Assembly (NCBI GenBank): GCA_002311655.1
Contig: DBYZ01000012.1
Location: 53,040 to 117,039 of the forward strand
DNA: 64,000 bases
DNA from: Bacteroidales bacterium UBA1173
GTDB lineage: Bacteria > Bacteroidota > Bacteroidia > Bacteroidales > F082
Reading direction: 5' to 3'
Shown here piece after piece: positions 15,126 through 25,191 of this stretch. Positions within the stretch are counted from its first letter, which is position 1. Every line of letters starts with the position of its first letter. The notes beneath the pieces are model-generated. The model was not told where the DNA came from, ran no database searches, and was given only the letters and a program-made list of their open reading frames with translations. The position numbers and the translations under genes were made by a program.

Positions 15126-17390
15126 ATGAAAAAAAATATACTCGTTTTAGCCATCTTATTGATAACCAATATATTATGCGTAGCTCAAACTATCGGAGAG
15201 TGGACAACGCATACTCCAGGCATGAAAGTCACCAGCGTTGACATCATGCACAACAAAGTGTTTGCTGCCACTCCTTACGATATTTTCTACTACAACACTG
15301 ACGACAACAGCGTCAACCATCTGTCAAAAGTCAATGGTCTTTCAGATATCGGCATCAATATCATAAAATACGACAGCTCGTCAGATTTGCTTTTTGTGGG
15401 ATACACTGACACAAACATCGATCTCATTGATAATCATGATAATGTCACCAACATTCCGGATATATACAACAAATATATCCTCGGCAATAAAACCATCAAC
15501 AACGCATTTTTCCATAACGATTTAATATATGTTTGCTGCGGTTTCGGCATAGTGGTAATTGACATAAAACGCAATGAGGTCAAAGACACTTATATCATTG
15601 GAAACAACGGCAGCTATCTGGGTGTCAACGACTTAACCATCTGCGACAACGTGTTTTACGCCGCTACAGAAAATGGAATCTACTACGCCTCCGCGGATAA
15701 TCAGTTCCTCGCCGACTATTCCCAATGGAAACGTTTTATTAATATGCCACACCAAACAGACAATTTCTCAAATGTTGAGACTTTCGACGGATATGTAGTG
15801 GCAAATTACTCTGATAATGAGCATGATAACAACGTCTTATTTGCCATAAACGACACCACATCATGGAGCTATTTCCTCAATGATGAGTTTGACCTGATTA
15901 AGGAATTGCGTGTTTGCGACGACCTCCTCATCGTGACAGAAAACACTCAAAAAATCACCGTTTTCGACACAGATAAGAACGTCGTGTTTTCTAAAAACAA
16001 CATCACCGCACAATCAACTGTTTTTGACCCAAAACGCAACTGTTATTGGTGTGGCACAATCACCTCATCTCTGGCAAAGCTTTATCCCGACGGCACAAAT
16101 GAATACATCTGGTTCAACGGACCGTTCTCCGATATGGTTTTCAGCATAACAGCTGCCGGCAAGGATTTATGGATGGCGTCAGGAGGCTACACAAGCACAT
16201 GGGCACCAACATGGAAAAACAACGGCATCTCACACTACAACGGAGACTCATGGTCATATTTGAATTCATGGAATGTCCCTGCTTTGGACACCATCTTCGA
16301 TATCACATACGTGAAGGCCGACCCGCTTAATAACAGCATCGTTTACGCTGGTTCTTATTCAAAAGGCTTGGTTCAGTTTGAAAACAAACATGTGAAAAAC
16401 GTGTTCAACCCGTCAAACAGCACCCTCGGCATGCATCTTTTGATCAAATACACCTACATCACCGGATTTGATTTCGACAGCAACAACAATCTTTGGATTG
16501 CCAACAGCGGTGCCGACAAGATGCTTTCCGTATATAAAACCAACGGTACATGGCAGGCGTTCAACATTGGCAGCGGAGATATTGGTCGTTTGATGGTCGA
16601 CAAAAACGACATAAAATGGGTTTTCAAACGTGGTGGCGAGCTCATCGTTTTCGACGGAAACACAACAAAAACCGTTAACAAAAACGCCAGCTTAGGCAGC
16701 CTGCCAGGTGATGCCAACTGCTTCGTTACCGACAACAAAGGCACTGTCTGGATTGGCACCACCGACGGAGTGGCTTTGTTCTATGACTCAAAGAAGATCT
16801 TCAAAAACAGCTCCTACGCATGCTCGAGGATTCTCATCCCCCGCAACGACGGTTCAGGTCAGGCCGATTACCTTCTTTCAGGACAAAGTGTTCTGGCAAT
16901 CGCTGTCGACGGCGCAAACAACATGTGGTTCGGCACCAACAACGGTGTAATCCACACCTCCAACGACGGACAAACGACATTACATCATTTCACAATGGAA
17001 AACAGCCCTCTGTTCTCTAACACAGTGAAGGACATAGCTATCGACGACGACGGCAACGTTTTCTTTGCCACAGATAAGGGAATCATCTCCTATAAAGGCA
17101 CTGCCTCAAAGGGCTACGAGACTAATACCAACGTTATTGTTTATCCGAACCCTGTACGTCCTGAACACCAAGGAATCGTTGGAATCAAAGGACTTGTCAC
17201 CGACGCTCTTATAAAAATCACCACAACAAGCGGCGCTTTCGTGACGCACCTGAAGGCTGAGGGCGGACAAGCCACATGGGATTGCACCGACATCAACGGT
17301 AGAAATGTCGAGCCAGGCATCTATCTCATCTTCGTCAGCGATGAAACAGGCAACGAGACCTATGCCACCAAAGTTCTTATCATGAAATGA
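15126..17390 (+). CDS. porZ: Type IX secretion system protein PorZ-like
   Basis: A 754-residue exported protein. The signal peptide ends before QTIGEWTTHTPG. Two beta-propeller blades series follow, with family markers VFAATPYDIFYYN, HLSKVNGLSDIGINIIKYD and later DNKGTVWIGTTDGVALF and DGANNMWFGTNNGV. The end (VYPNPVRPEHQGIVGIKGL ... PGIYLIFVSDETG) is a type A C-terminal domain. In P. gingivalis PorZ is a surface component of the attachment complex that supplies A-LPS for cargo anchoring. The ATG at 15126 is preferred over one at 15105 because it starts the signal peptide. Its stop overlaps the recO start (ATGA). Confidence 0.85.
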   Translation: MKKNILVLAILLITNILCVAQTIGEWTTHTPGMKVTSVDIMHNKVFAATPYDIFYYNTDDNSVNHLSKVNGLSDIGINIIKYDSSSDLLFVGYTDTNIDLIDNHDNVTNIPDIYNKYILGNKTINNAFFHNDLIYVCCGFGIVVIDIKRNEVKDTYIIGNNGSYLGVNDLTICDNVFYAATENGIYYASADNQFLADYSQWKRFINMPHQTDNFSNVETFDGYVVANYSDNEHDNNVLFAINDTTSWSYFLNDEFDLIKELRVCDDLLIVTENTQKITVFDTDKNVVFSKNNITAQSTVFDPKRNCYWCGTITSSLAKLYPDGTNEYIWFNGPFSDMVFSITAAGKDLWMASGGYTSTWAPTWKNNGISHYNGDSWSYLNSWNVPALDTIFDITYVKADPLNNSIVYAGSYSKGLVQFENKHVKNVFNPSNSTLGMHLLIKYTYITGFDFDSNNNLWIANSGADKMLSVYKTNGTWQAFNIGSGDIGRLMVDKNDIKWVFKRGGELIVFDGNTTKTVNKNASLGSLPGDANCFVTDNKGTVWIGTTDGVALFYDSKKIFKNSSYACSRILIPRNDGSGQADYLLSGQSVLAIAVDGANNMWFGTNNGVIHTSNDGQTTLHHFTMENSPLFSNTVKDIAIDDDGNVFFATDKGIISYKGTASKGYETNTNVIVYPNPVRPEHQGIVGIKGLVTDALIKITTTSGAFVTHLKAEGGQATWDCTDINGRNVEPGIYLIFVSDETGNETYATKVLIMK

Positions 17391-18118
17391 TGAACAATCC
17401 CGACAAAACCCGCGCCATTGTTCTAAAAGCCATAAAATACGGCGATAACAGCCTGATTGTGAAGCTTTTAACCGAACAAAACGGATTGCAGTCTTTCATG
17501 ATAAAAGGAGCATATAATAAAAATGCCAAGATTCGCGCCGCTCTGTTCCAGCCACTCACCTTACTCGATATTGTAAGTGCCAAATCTCATGGAGACCTCA
17601 GCTATCTGAAAGAGGCAAGCGTGGAATATTCTTACCAAACCATACCTTTTATTATTAATAAGAACGCGATTGTACTGTTTTTGTGCGAGCTGTTGTCAAA
17701 ATCGATACAGGACAGCGAGACCGACCTGGAACTTTTCGATTTCGTTCATCATTCCCTGACTCAGCTCGACGAAATTGAAAACAATTATGCCGACTATCCG
17801 TTGAAATTTTCGATGGAATTGAGCCATTATCTTGGTTTTTCGCCTAATCTCAGCGGATATAAGCCTGGTTTTGTCTTCGATTTGGAAGAAGGCTGTTTTC
17901 GCCACGACGGCTCTGGTATCACTTATATCATTGACAACCAATTAAGCAGTGTATTTTATAATCTTTGCAAATGCAGTATCTTCGACGATTATTGTCTGAA
18001 TCTTACAAACACAGAGCGCCGACAGCTTCTTGATGTCGTTATCACCTATTATAAAATGCATATCGGCGGATTCAACGATATGAAATCCACCGATATACTT
18101 AAAACTGTGCTGCAATAA
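17387..18118 (+). CDS. recO: DNA repair protein RecO
   Basis: A 243-residue protein of the RecFOR recombination pathway, which helps load RecA at gaps. The N-terminal OB fold starts TRAIVLKAIKYGDNSLIVKLL, followed by the characteristic MIKGAYNKNAKIRAALFQPL. The C-terminal part is helical (FSMELSHYLGFSPNLSGY). The zinc cysteines found in some RecO proteins are absent, as is common in Bacteroidetes. Translation is coupled to porZ by a 4-base overlap. Confidence 0.93.
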   Translation: MMNNPDKTRAIVLKAIKYGDNSLIVKLLTEQNGLQSFMIKGAYNKNAKIRAALFQPLTLLDIVSAKSHGDLSYLKEASVEYSYQTIPFIINKNAIVLFLCELLSKSIQDSETDLELFDFVHHSLTQLDEIENNYADYPLKFSMELSHYLGFSPNLSGYKPGFVFDLEEGCFRHDGSGITYIIDNQLSSVFYNLCKCSIFDDYCLNLTNTERRQLLDVVITYYKMHIGGFNDMKSTDILKTVLQ

Positions 18119-18125
18119 TCAGAGA

Positions 18126-20648
18126 TTATTCTCTTCTCTTTCTGAGCAGTCTCGCCAAGAGACCTTCTCTCTGTTTCTTGCCATGATGATGGTCATCGCT
18201 GCCATAGTAGCCTGTTCCGTAACCGTAGCCATAACCGTAGCCATAACCGTAGCCGTAACCGTAGCCGTAACCACCATAGCCGTAGCTGTAACGATAGCCG
18301 TATGTTCCCGAGAACTGGATACCGTTGATGATGATATTCATCTTGATCTCGCGGTCTTCCAAATCCTTGGTGATTGATGCGAACACCTTTTTGTTTGTAA
18401 CACCTTGACGCACAACGTAGCAGTTGACATCAGTATATCTCATCAACAAGAATGCATCTGTTACCAATGCGAGAGGTGGAGTATCGATGATTATGTAATC
18501 ATATCTTTCCTTCAACTCGGTAAACAGCTGTGCACAACGTTTCGAAGCGATAAGCTCAGCTGGGTTTGGTGGGACAGGACCAGCGCATACCACATCGAGT
18601 GCTGGCAACTTGCCTGATGGCTGGATAATTTCTTCGATCGAAGCTTTGTTTGCAAGATATGATGTTGTTCCAAGTTTGTTGCTCAATCCGAACTCCTGAT
18701 ACAAACGAGGTTTACGCAAGTCGAATCCGACGAGCACCGTCTTCTTTCCATACAAAGCATAGATTGATGCCATGTTGATGGAAATATATGTCTTACCCAC
18801 TGATGACATATCACCAGTGACCATAATCGTGCTCTTTTCCTGACCTTGCGTAATGTAGTCGATATTCGTTCTGATTGAACGGAATGACTCTGCTGCAGGT
18901 GACTTTGGCGATTCGATAACCATCGTCTTTGAACTTGAACTTGTATCAATTTGTGGAATCTGTCCGATAATCGGGAATTTCGTGACGTTTTCTATATCTT
19001 TACGCTCAAGTACCTTTGTGTTAAAGAAGTCTTTAAGCAAAATAAATGCGACTGGAATGAGCAATCCTACAATCAAAAAGACGAGATAGTTCATCATAGC
19101 CTTAGGAGCCACTCGCCTAACTTGTGACAGTTTTGCTGTATCAATGATCTCATTGTCAGGAGTGTTGCTGGCTTTAAGAATCTGTGCTTCAGAACGTCTC
19201 TGCATCAAGAAGTTATAGATATTCTCATTGTAAGAGAATTTACGTTTATAACCAAGCAGCTGGCGCTGTGTCTCTGGCAATTCCTTCACTTGTTCATCAA
19301 GTTTGCTGATGTTGTCGTTGACACCTTTGATCATCAAACGAGCATTGTTTATGATACTATTGATGTTCTCCAACAATGTCAACTTGGTCTGGGCAATCTG
19401 TTGATCCAAACTGATAACCACAGGGTTCTTGTCAGTTGAAGTGATAAGCTGGGTCTGTTTTCTACTTGAAAGTTCCACGAGCTTGCTCACCAAGCTGTTA
19501 AGCAGAGGGTCTTGAATACCCATAGCACTTGGAGCGATAAGTTTGTCAGGCTCATCAAGATTTGCCTCGATATAAACCTTCAAATCAGTGTAATATTTGA
19601 GGTTGAGTTCCAATTCGGCTTTACGCTTCTCCTGGTCTTTCATGTATTGGAACAAGTCACTTGCCTGAGCATCTAAGTTCATGAAGTCGTTGCCCTGTTG
19701 GAAGTTCTGAAGGTCCACCTCAGCTGACTCCAAAGACTCTTGGATGTCGACCAGTTCCTTGTCAATAAAGTTGATGGTGTTCTCAGAGACTTTATTCTTA
19801 AGGTCAAGGTCTCTCTGGATGAACTCATAGCAAACCTGATTCAGATAATCAGTGATTTTTGCAGGATTGTTACCACTCATTGTAAGTCTGAGCAAAGAAG
19901 CCTCCTTGCTGACGTTAGCCACCGACATTCTGCCACCCATCTGACCAACCAAAGAAACAAGGCTATTGATACGGAAAGACAATTTCGTTTTTTTGTAACT
20001 GTCAGCATTGTAATGACTGTTGAGGATGATGCGGAATTTATTGTATTGTGTGGTAATCGTATCACCGAAATTATACACCTCATCAATATCAACATTTGAG
20101 CACTTTCCTACATAATTGTCCTGAACAAAGTCATACATGCTTGCAAATTCCGCCTCAGCTTTCAGTCTATACTGACCATTATCAAGAATCTTCACCTCAT
20201 AGGTAACGCCCACCATCTGTGGAAAAGATTTGTCAATTTCCACTGTAAAAGGACTGTCTTTATACATTTCAGCAGTTGCAAATCTGCCTTTTGTATAATA
20301 TGACACTACGAAATCCAGATTTTTTAATGCTCTTTCTGAAATCATATATGACTGAAGGATTCCTATTTCATTGGCAACATTACCCATGCTTCTGAAATTC
20401 ATACCAGTCATCATAGAGGTTGCATCCAGACCCATTTTTGTCTCCTTAACAAAAACCGTTGCCGAAACCTGATATACGTTTGGTGAATATCTGTTATACA
20501 CATATCCACTCACCAATGCTACAAATCCAAAAATGACAAACAGATACCAATAGCTCAAAAACTTGATTATCAAAGTCTTGATATCAATAGTATTCTCCTC
20601 TTCTGTCTGCAGAGGTCTCTGTAAATTTTGAATATCGTTGTTATTCAT
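18126..20648 (-). CDS. wzc: Polysaccharide biosynthesis tyrosine autokinase (Wzc-type)
   Basis: An 840-residue inner-membrane copolymerase and BY-kinase controlling capsule or exopolysaccharide length and export. A Wzz domain follows the first membrane span (about residues 33-53), then a long coiled-coil/GNVR region and a second span near 515-535 (VFLIVGLLIPVAFILL). The kinase domain has Walker A GDMSSVGKT, Walker A' VLVGFDLRKPR and Walker B IIIDTPP. The C-terminal tail contains 16 tyrosines in about 35 residues, mostly Tyr-Gly pairs, then a basic end (LLARLLRKRRE). It lies 18 bases downstream of the export lipoprotein gene. Confidence 0.93.
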   Translation of the reverse strand: MNNNDIQNLQRPLQTEEENTIDIKTLIIKFLSYWYLFVIFGFVALVSGYVYNRYSPNVYQVSATVFVKETKMGLDATSMMTGMNFRSMGNVANEIGILQSYMISERALKNLDFVVSYYTKGRFATAEMYKDSPFTVEIDKSFPQMVGVTYEVKILDNGQYRLKAEAEFASMYDFVQDNYVGKCSNVDIDEVYNFGDTITTQYNKFRIILNSHYNADSYKKTKLSFRINSLVSLVGQMGGRMSVANVSKEASLLRLTMSGNNPAKITDYLNQVCYEFIQRDLDLKNKVSENTINFIDKELVDIQESLESAEVDLQNFQQGNDFMNLDAQASDLFQYMKDQEKRKAELELNLKYYTDLKVYIEANLDEPDKLIAPSAMGIQDPLLNSLVSKLVELSSRKQTQLITSTDKNPVVISLDQQIAQTKLTLLENINSIINNARLMIKGVNDNISKLDEQVKELPETQRQLLGYKRKFSYNENIYNFLMQRRSEAQILKASNTPDNEIIDTAKLSQVRRVAPKAMMNYLVFLIVGLLIPVAFILLKDFFNTKVLERKDIENVTKFPIIGQIPQIDTSSSSKTMVIESPKSPAAESFRSIRTNIDYITQGQEKSTIMVTGDMSSVGKTYISINMASIYALYGKKTVLVGFDLRKPRLYQEFGLSNKLGTTSYLANKASIEEIIQPSGKLPALDVVCAGPVPPNPAELIASKRCAQLFTELKERYDYIIIDTPPLALVTDAFLLMRYTDVNCYVVRQGVTNKKVFASITKDLEDREIKMNIIINGIQFSGTYGYRYSYGYGGYGYGYGYGYGYGYGYGYGTGYYGSDDHHHGKKQREGLLARLLRKRRE
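18217..18272. repeat. Imperfect 12-bp tandem repeat coding the Wzc Tyr-Gly tail
   Basis: Repeats of the type CCGTAGCCATAA/CCGTAGCCGTAA (six-base half units) encode nine consecutive Tyr-Gly pairs on the minus strand. Units are multiples of three, so slippage would change the number of phosphorylatable tyrosines without a frameshift. Confidence 0.85.
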
Positions 20649-20666
20649 GATTTTAAATATTAGATG

Positions 20667-21488
20667 TTACAGTCTGTTGATTGTCATCATAAAGGTCAGC
20701 ACAGTGATTAGCAATGAAGCGGCCGAGAAGATTGTTGAATATGGCACGCTGGTAAAGCCGTATCTCTTGATTCCCAATGGCTCAACATAGATAATGTCGT
20801 TTGGTTTCAAATAATAGTGAGGATTTGCAAGAATATCTGCATCGTTGAGATTTACTCTCACAATCTGTGAGCCATCTGTTGTCTGATGTATAATCTTCAC
20901 ATTCTTCTTATTGCCAAAGTCGGTGGCATTACCGGCCAAAGCTAATGCCTGGAACAGGTTGATGTCCGACTGATACACCTGATACTGACCAGGTCTCGAA
21001 ACCTCACCGAGAATTGTCAGGTTAAACAGACCGAGTTTCACATAAACTATAGTCTCTTTCTGATATTCACCGATGATGTTATGAATCTTCTGCTGAATTT
21101 CATCGATTGTCAAATCCTTTACATAAATCTTTCCAGCGTATGGGAAGTCGATTGTACCTTCATCGCTAATGTTAAAACCGTTCAAGTAAATACCAGCATT
21201 ACCACTCGAAGTACCACCACTCGAAGTACTACCCATGTTACTATTACCACTATTGTTAAAGAATTCCGAGAAGTTCTTATCCATACTCGACACTCTGATG
21301 TAGAGAACGTCACCAGGTTGCACTTTGTAGTCGAAGCTACGTTTGTTCTGATACTCAATAGACGCAATACTGTCGGTCATCTGTTCTTTCTGCAGATATA
21401 AGATCTTTTTCTGCGACACGCACGATGTCATGAATGCCATCACAACAATTGCGGTGAATAAAACACTTTTAAATAACAGTTTTTTCAT
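20667..21488 (-). CDS. wza: Polysaccharide export outer-membrane lipoprotein (Wza-type)
   Basis: A 273-residue lipoprotein (VMAFMTSCVSQKK, Cys22 or 23) with the Poly_export domain beginning DYKVQPGDVLYIRVSS and an SLBB domain (VKLGLFNLTILGEVSRPGQY). It ends in a membrane-spanning segment. Such proteins form the outer-membrane channel for capsular or exopolysaccharide. It is translationally coupled to the gldH-like gene (4-base overlap) and precedes wzc, the usual partner. Confidence 0.92.
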   Translation of the reverse strand: MKKLLFKSVLFTAIVVMAFMTSCVSQKKILYLQKEQMTDSIASIEYQNKRSFDYKVQPGDVLYIRVSSMDKNFSEFFNNSGNSNMGSTSSGGTSSGNAGIYLNGFNISDEGTIDFPYAGKIYVKDLTIDEIQQKIHNIIGEYQKETIVYVKLGLFNLTILGEVSRPGQYQVYQSDINLFQALALAGNATDFGNKKNVKIIHQTTDGSQIVRVNLNDADILANPHYYLKPNDIIYVEPLGIKRYGFTSVPYSTIFSAASLLITVLTFMMTINRL

Positions 21489-21988
21489 TTATTTATATTT
21501 TTAATTCTCAAACTTTTAACTCCGTATAACGGATCTTTTGAATATTTGTTTTCTATCTTAAAATGATACTCTCCTTTTTCGCTGAAACTCATTTCATTTA
21601 TCAACGGCAGCTCAAAATGATAATATCCTTCAGTCTTTTCCGATTTAAATACACCGTCTCTGTCTTTCAAACGATAACTGAACTCACGCGAGCGTTTGCT
21701 TCCATCAGGAGCATTGATACTCATTGTCACGACAAACACACCATCGTCATCACCATGATACGGATATATGTTCGGATACGCATCTGAAACAATCAATTCC
21801 ATCACCAAATCAGCGGTCATCGGGGCCTTTACAACATGATAATCTGTCTCCAAATAATCAAAACGCCCCCATTGTTCGCCCATAAACTCCTTTGAAATAA
21901 CAACACTATCTTGTTTTTCAAAGCAAGACGACAATCCAAAAACCATGATTATCAACAAGATAAATATACCCAGTTTGTTTTTCATCAA
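21485..21988 (-). CDS. gldH: Gliding motility lipoprotein GldH-like
   Basis: A 167-residue lipoprotein (IIMVFGLSSCFEKQD, Cys22). The pattern after the lipobox, with AYPNIYPYHGDDD, NAPDGSKRSREFSYRLKD and a C-terminal SEKGEYHFKIENKYSKDPLYGVK, fits GldH. GldH is a lipoprotein needed for gliding in Flavobacterium and is conserved in non-gliding species that have type IX secretion. The match is by family pattern, not by a catalytic residue. It begins the gldH-wza-wzc operon. Confidence 0.7.
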   Translation of the reverse strand: MMKNKLGIFILLIIMVFGLSSCFEKQDSVVISKEFMGEQWGRFDYLETDYHVVKAPMTADLVMELIVSDAYPNIYPYHGDDDGVFVVTMSINAPDGSKRSREFSYRLKDRDGVFKSEKTEGYYHFELPLINEMSFSEKGEYHFKIENKYSKDPLYGVKSLRIKNINK

Positions 21989-22026
21989 TTCAAACCGCTT
22001 TAATTCACCTATAATCTCTCAATTTG

Positions 22027-22060
22027 CAAAGATACAATATTTTCTTAATAAAAACACAAA
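22027..22060 (-). promoter_or_regulatory. Promoter of gldH-wza-wzc
   Basis: The minus strand has TATCTTTG at 22027-22034 and TTTG at 22057-22060 with a 22-base gap. The gldH ATG lies 39 bases downstream. Confidence 0.55.
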
Positions 22061-22078
22061 ACTTTAACAAACTTTTAA

Positions 22079-22086
22079 TATTTTTG
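22079..22086 (+). promoter_or_regulatory. -7 box for mrdA-rodA
   Basis: TATTTTTG matches TAnnTTTG, 38 bases before the mrdA ATG at 22124. The upstream element is not obvious. Confidence 0.45.
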
Positions 22087-22123
22087 TAATTGGAATTAAT
22101 AAAGACATTTTTTTTGTAATAGC

Positions 22124-23938
22124 ATGATTAAGAACAAGATAAACTATTCGCAACGCAAATATGTCATCGGATCGGTGTTCATATTGGTCGCAATTATTCT
22201 CTTGATAAAGCTTTTTGTCATCCAAATCGTAGATGATTCATATAAACATTCTTCCGACACCAACACGCTGCGATATATCACACAATACCCTTCAAGAGGT
22301 AAGATTTACGACCGTAACGGCAAACTTTTGGTTTATAACGACGCCGTCTACGATCTTATGATAATCCCGTCACAGGCAAAAAACATTGACACCGCTTCTT
22401 TCTGTAAACTATTGAATATCAACAATACAACATACAACAACAATCTAAAAAAAGCTAAGAAATATTCCAATATAACACCTTCGATTTTTATATCACAAAT
22501 CACCAAAGAGGAATATGGTCGCATTGCCGAGATGCTCTATCATTATCCTGGTTTTTATTTTCAGACACGTACCATCCGTCAATATCCGATGCCAATCGCA
22601 GCTCACACTCTTGGCAGCATCGGTGAGGTTACAAAGCCTGAAATGGAGAAAGATTCTTATTATCAACTTGGCGATTATATCGGAAAATCAGGCATTGAAA
22701 AATATTATGAAAAACAGCTTCGTGGTACTAAAGGATTGAAAATCACTGTTGTCGACGTTCATAATCGTGAAAAGGAACGTTTCATGAATGGTGCTTTCGA
22801 CACATTGCCCGAACCAGGCACCGACATCATCCTCGGTCTCGACGCTGACCTTCAAGCTTACGGCGAGCATCTGATGACTGGAAAGACCGGCTCCATCGTT
22901 GCCATCGAGCCAACCACGGGACAGATTCTGGCAATGGTATCCAGTCCAACATACGACCCGAACGAACTTGTCGGTCGCAAACGAGGAATGAGATACAATG
23001 AGCTTCTCAAAGACCCTGATAAACCTTTGATAAACAGAGCTATAAGCGGCACTTATCCTCCCGGCTCCACATTCAAAATGATAAACGGACTTGTCTCCTT
23101 ACAAAGTGGTGTGATCAATGCGAACACACCGTATCCTTGCAATGGACCTAAGAGCGCACCTATCAAATGCACACACTTTCACGGCTCACCTGTAAGGCTC
23201 TATGATGCTATCGAGAACTCCTGCAACCCGTATTTCTGGCAGGCTTTTCAAGACATGATGAACTCGAAACGTTTTGAAAATCAAAAGGCAGCTTTCAAAT
23301 TCTGGTACGACCTCGTCACAAGTTTCGGCTTAGGAAGAGCTGTAAAAACCGACATCCCATTCACCGTGTCGGGCAACATCCCGAAAATGGAGTTTTACGA
23401 CAAGGTTTATCGTGGCGTTTGGAATGCTCTTACAATACGCTCGCTCAGCATCGGTCAGGGTGAGATTTTGGTCACGCCGCTACAACTCGCCAACGTCGCC
23501 GCCGCAATTGGTAACGAAGGCTATTACTATGATCCTCATTATATTAGGAGCTTCGGCAACACCGACGACAGCGTATCGTTTGAGAGACATGTCATCGACA
23601 TCGAGAAACGACATTTCAAAGACGTGAAAATAGGCATGCAAAGCGTTTTTGAGGGCGAACACGGCACTGCGAAATGGTCGAAAATTCCAGATATCACTAT
23701 AGGCGGCAAGACTGGAACCGCAGAGAACCCGCATGGCCTCGACCACTCAATCTTCATGGCGTTCGCACCGGTTGAGAATCCACAGATCGCCATCGCGGTG
23801 GTAGTGGAAAACGCTGGTTTCGGTTCAACGTGGGCAGCACCTATCGCATCACTAATGATAGAAAAATACATACGCGGATACGTCACACGTCCTAATGTGG
23901 AGAAACGAATATTAACAACAAACGAGAACCCGAAATGA
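22124..23938 (+). CDS. mrdA: Penicillin-binding protein 2
   Basis: A 604-residue class B PBP, the transpeptidase of cell elongation. One membrane anchor (YVIGSVFILVAIILLIKLFV) is followed by the dimerisation domain (YPSRGKIYDRNGKLLVYN) and the transpeptidase. The active-site motifs are STFK (in YPPGSTFKMINGL), SCN (IENSCNPYF) and KTG (GGKTGTAENP). Its last bases overlap rodA (ATGA), the classic mrdA-rodA pair. Confidence 0.96.
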   Translation: MIKNKINYSQRKYVIGSVFILVAIILLIKLFVIQIVDDSYKHSSDTNTLRYITQYPSRGKIYDRNGKLLVYNDAVYDLMIIPSQAKNIDTASFCKLLNINNTTYNNNLKKAKKYSNITPSIFISQITKEEYGRIAEMLYHYPGFYFQTRTIRQYPMPIAAHTLGSIGEVTKPEMEKDSYYQLGDYIGKSGIEKYYEKQLRGTKGLKITVVDVHNREKERFMNGAFDTLPEPGTDIILGLDADLQAYGEHLMTGKTGSIVAIEPTTGQILAMVSSPTYDPNELVGRKRGMRYNELLKDPDKPLINRAISGTYPPGSTFKMINGLVSLQSGVINANTPYPCNGPKSAPIKCTHFHGSPVRLYDAIENSCNPYFWQAFQDMMNSKRFENQKAAFKFWYDLVTSFGLGRAVKTDIPFTVSGNIPKMEFYDKVYRGVWNALTIRSLSIGQGEILVTPLQLANVAAAIGNEGYYYDPHYIRSFGNTDDSVSFERHVIDIEKRHFKDVKIGMQSVFEGEHGTAKWSKIPDITIGGKTGTAENPHGLDHSIFMAFAPVENPQIAIAVVVENAGFGSTWAAPIASLMIEKYIRGYVTRPNVEKRILTTNENPK

Positions 23939-25191
23939 GAAGCAAAACAATTATAGGAAAAATAGACATCTGGTTGTTTGTCATATATTTAGCACTGGTC
24001 ACAATCGGACTGCTGAGCATTTACGCAGCAGCGTTCAATGAAGCCAATCCGCACATATACGACTTTTCACAAAACTACGGGAAACAACTCGTTTTCATAG
24101 GTGTCAGTCTCTTGGTAGGATTCGTCATCTTACTCATAGATGCCAAGTTTTTCAACGCTTTCGCATACGTTTTTTACGGCTTTTCAATCTTTTGCCTGCT
24201 CTTGGTTCTGGTCGTAGGCTCGAAAATCTCCGGCTCCACCTCATGGATACAACTCGGACCGATTTCTTTCCAGCCTTCTGAATTTGCTAAATTCGGCACC
24301 GCATTGGCATTGGCACATTATCTTGGAAAACTCGATACCGACCTGACAAAATTCAAGACAAAACTGACAGCTTATGCCATCGTTTTCGTGCCTGTCTTAC
24401 TCATTTTGGCTCAAGGTGATGCAGGCTCCGCCTCTGTTTTCATCATCTTTTTACTTGTTCTTTATCGCGAAGGCATGGGCGGACGCATCCTGATAATCGG
24501 ACTTGTAGCAGCCACTCTGTTTATCGTATCTCTTTGTGTGTCAAAGTGGTACATCATGATTGGACTTGTCGTAATATTTGCGTTTTTCCTGTTGTTGATT
24601 AATCGCACAAAGAAAAACATTTTATTACTTACCGGCATTCTCATCGCCGCTTGCGCTTTTGTGTTCTCGGTAGATTTTGCCTTCAACCACGTTTTGAAAC
24701 AACATCAGAGAACTCGTATCAACATCATTTTAGGCAAAGAACACGACATAAAAGGTGTCGGTTATAACTTGAATCAGTCAATGATTGCTATAGGTTCTGG
24801 CGGTTTTTCCGGCAAGGGTTACCTCAATGGCACCATGACAAAATACAACTTCGTGCCAGAGCAACACACCGACTTCATCTTCTGCACCGTAGGAGAAGAG
24901 TCGGGATTTGTGGGATGTTTTTTCCTAATAGCGCTTTACATCGCTTTAATGTTGAGAATCATACACTTAGCCGAGCGACAGCGCTCAGCGTTCAGTCGTA
25001 TCTATGGTTATGGAATTGCGTGTATCTTCTTCTTCCATTTTGCCATAAATATAGGAATGACAATAGGATTAGTGCCTGTCATCGGCATCCCATTGCCATT
25101 CCTAAGTTACGGAGGCTCAAGCCTTTTGATGTTCTCGATGATGATATTCGTGTTCCTGAAGCAAGATGCCAACAGGATGAATATCCTTTAA
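23935..25191 (+). CDS. rodA: Rod shape-determining peptidoglycan polymerase RodA
   Basis: A 418-residue SEDS-family glycosyltransferase with about ten membrane spans that polymerises lipid II together with PBP2. Family markers are SWIQLGPISFQPSEFAK, QGDAGSASVFI, HTDFIFCTVGEESGFVG and IGIPLPFLSYGGSS near the end. The start overlaps the mrdA stop. The 3' end overlaps the stop of the convergent pfkA gene by 4 bases. Confidence 0.96.
   Translation: MRSKTIIGKIDIWLFVIYLALVTIGLLSIYAAAFNEANPHIYDFSQNYGKQLVFIGVSLLVGFVILLIDAKFFNAFAYVFYGFSIFCLLLVLVVGSKISGSTSWIQLGPISFQPSEFAKFGTALALAHYLGKLDTDLTKFKTKLTAYAIVFVPVLLILAQGDAGSASVFIIFLLVLYREGMGGRILIIGLVAATLFIVSLCVSKWYIMIGLVVIFAFFLLLINRTKKNILLLTGILIAACAFVFSVDFAFNHVLKQHQRTRINIILGKEHDIKGVGYNLNQSMIAIGSGGFSGKGYLNGTMTKYNFVPEQHTDFIFCTVGEESGFVGCFFLIALYIALMLRIIHLAERQRSAFSRIYGYGIACIFFFHFAINIGMTIGLVPVIGIPLPFLSYGGSSLLMFSMMIFVFLKQDANRMNIL

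Noticed and set aside
18205..18300. Possible CRISPR-like or satellite array
   Set aside because: The repeats are contiguous without spacers, coding, and translate to Tyr-Gly pairs of the Wzc tail.
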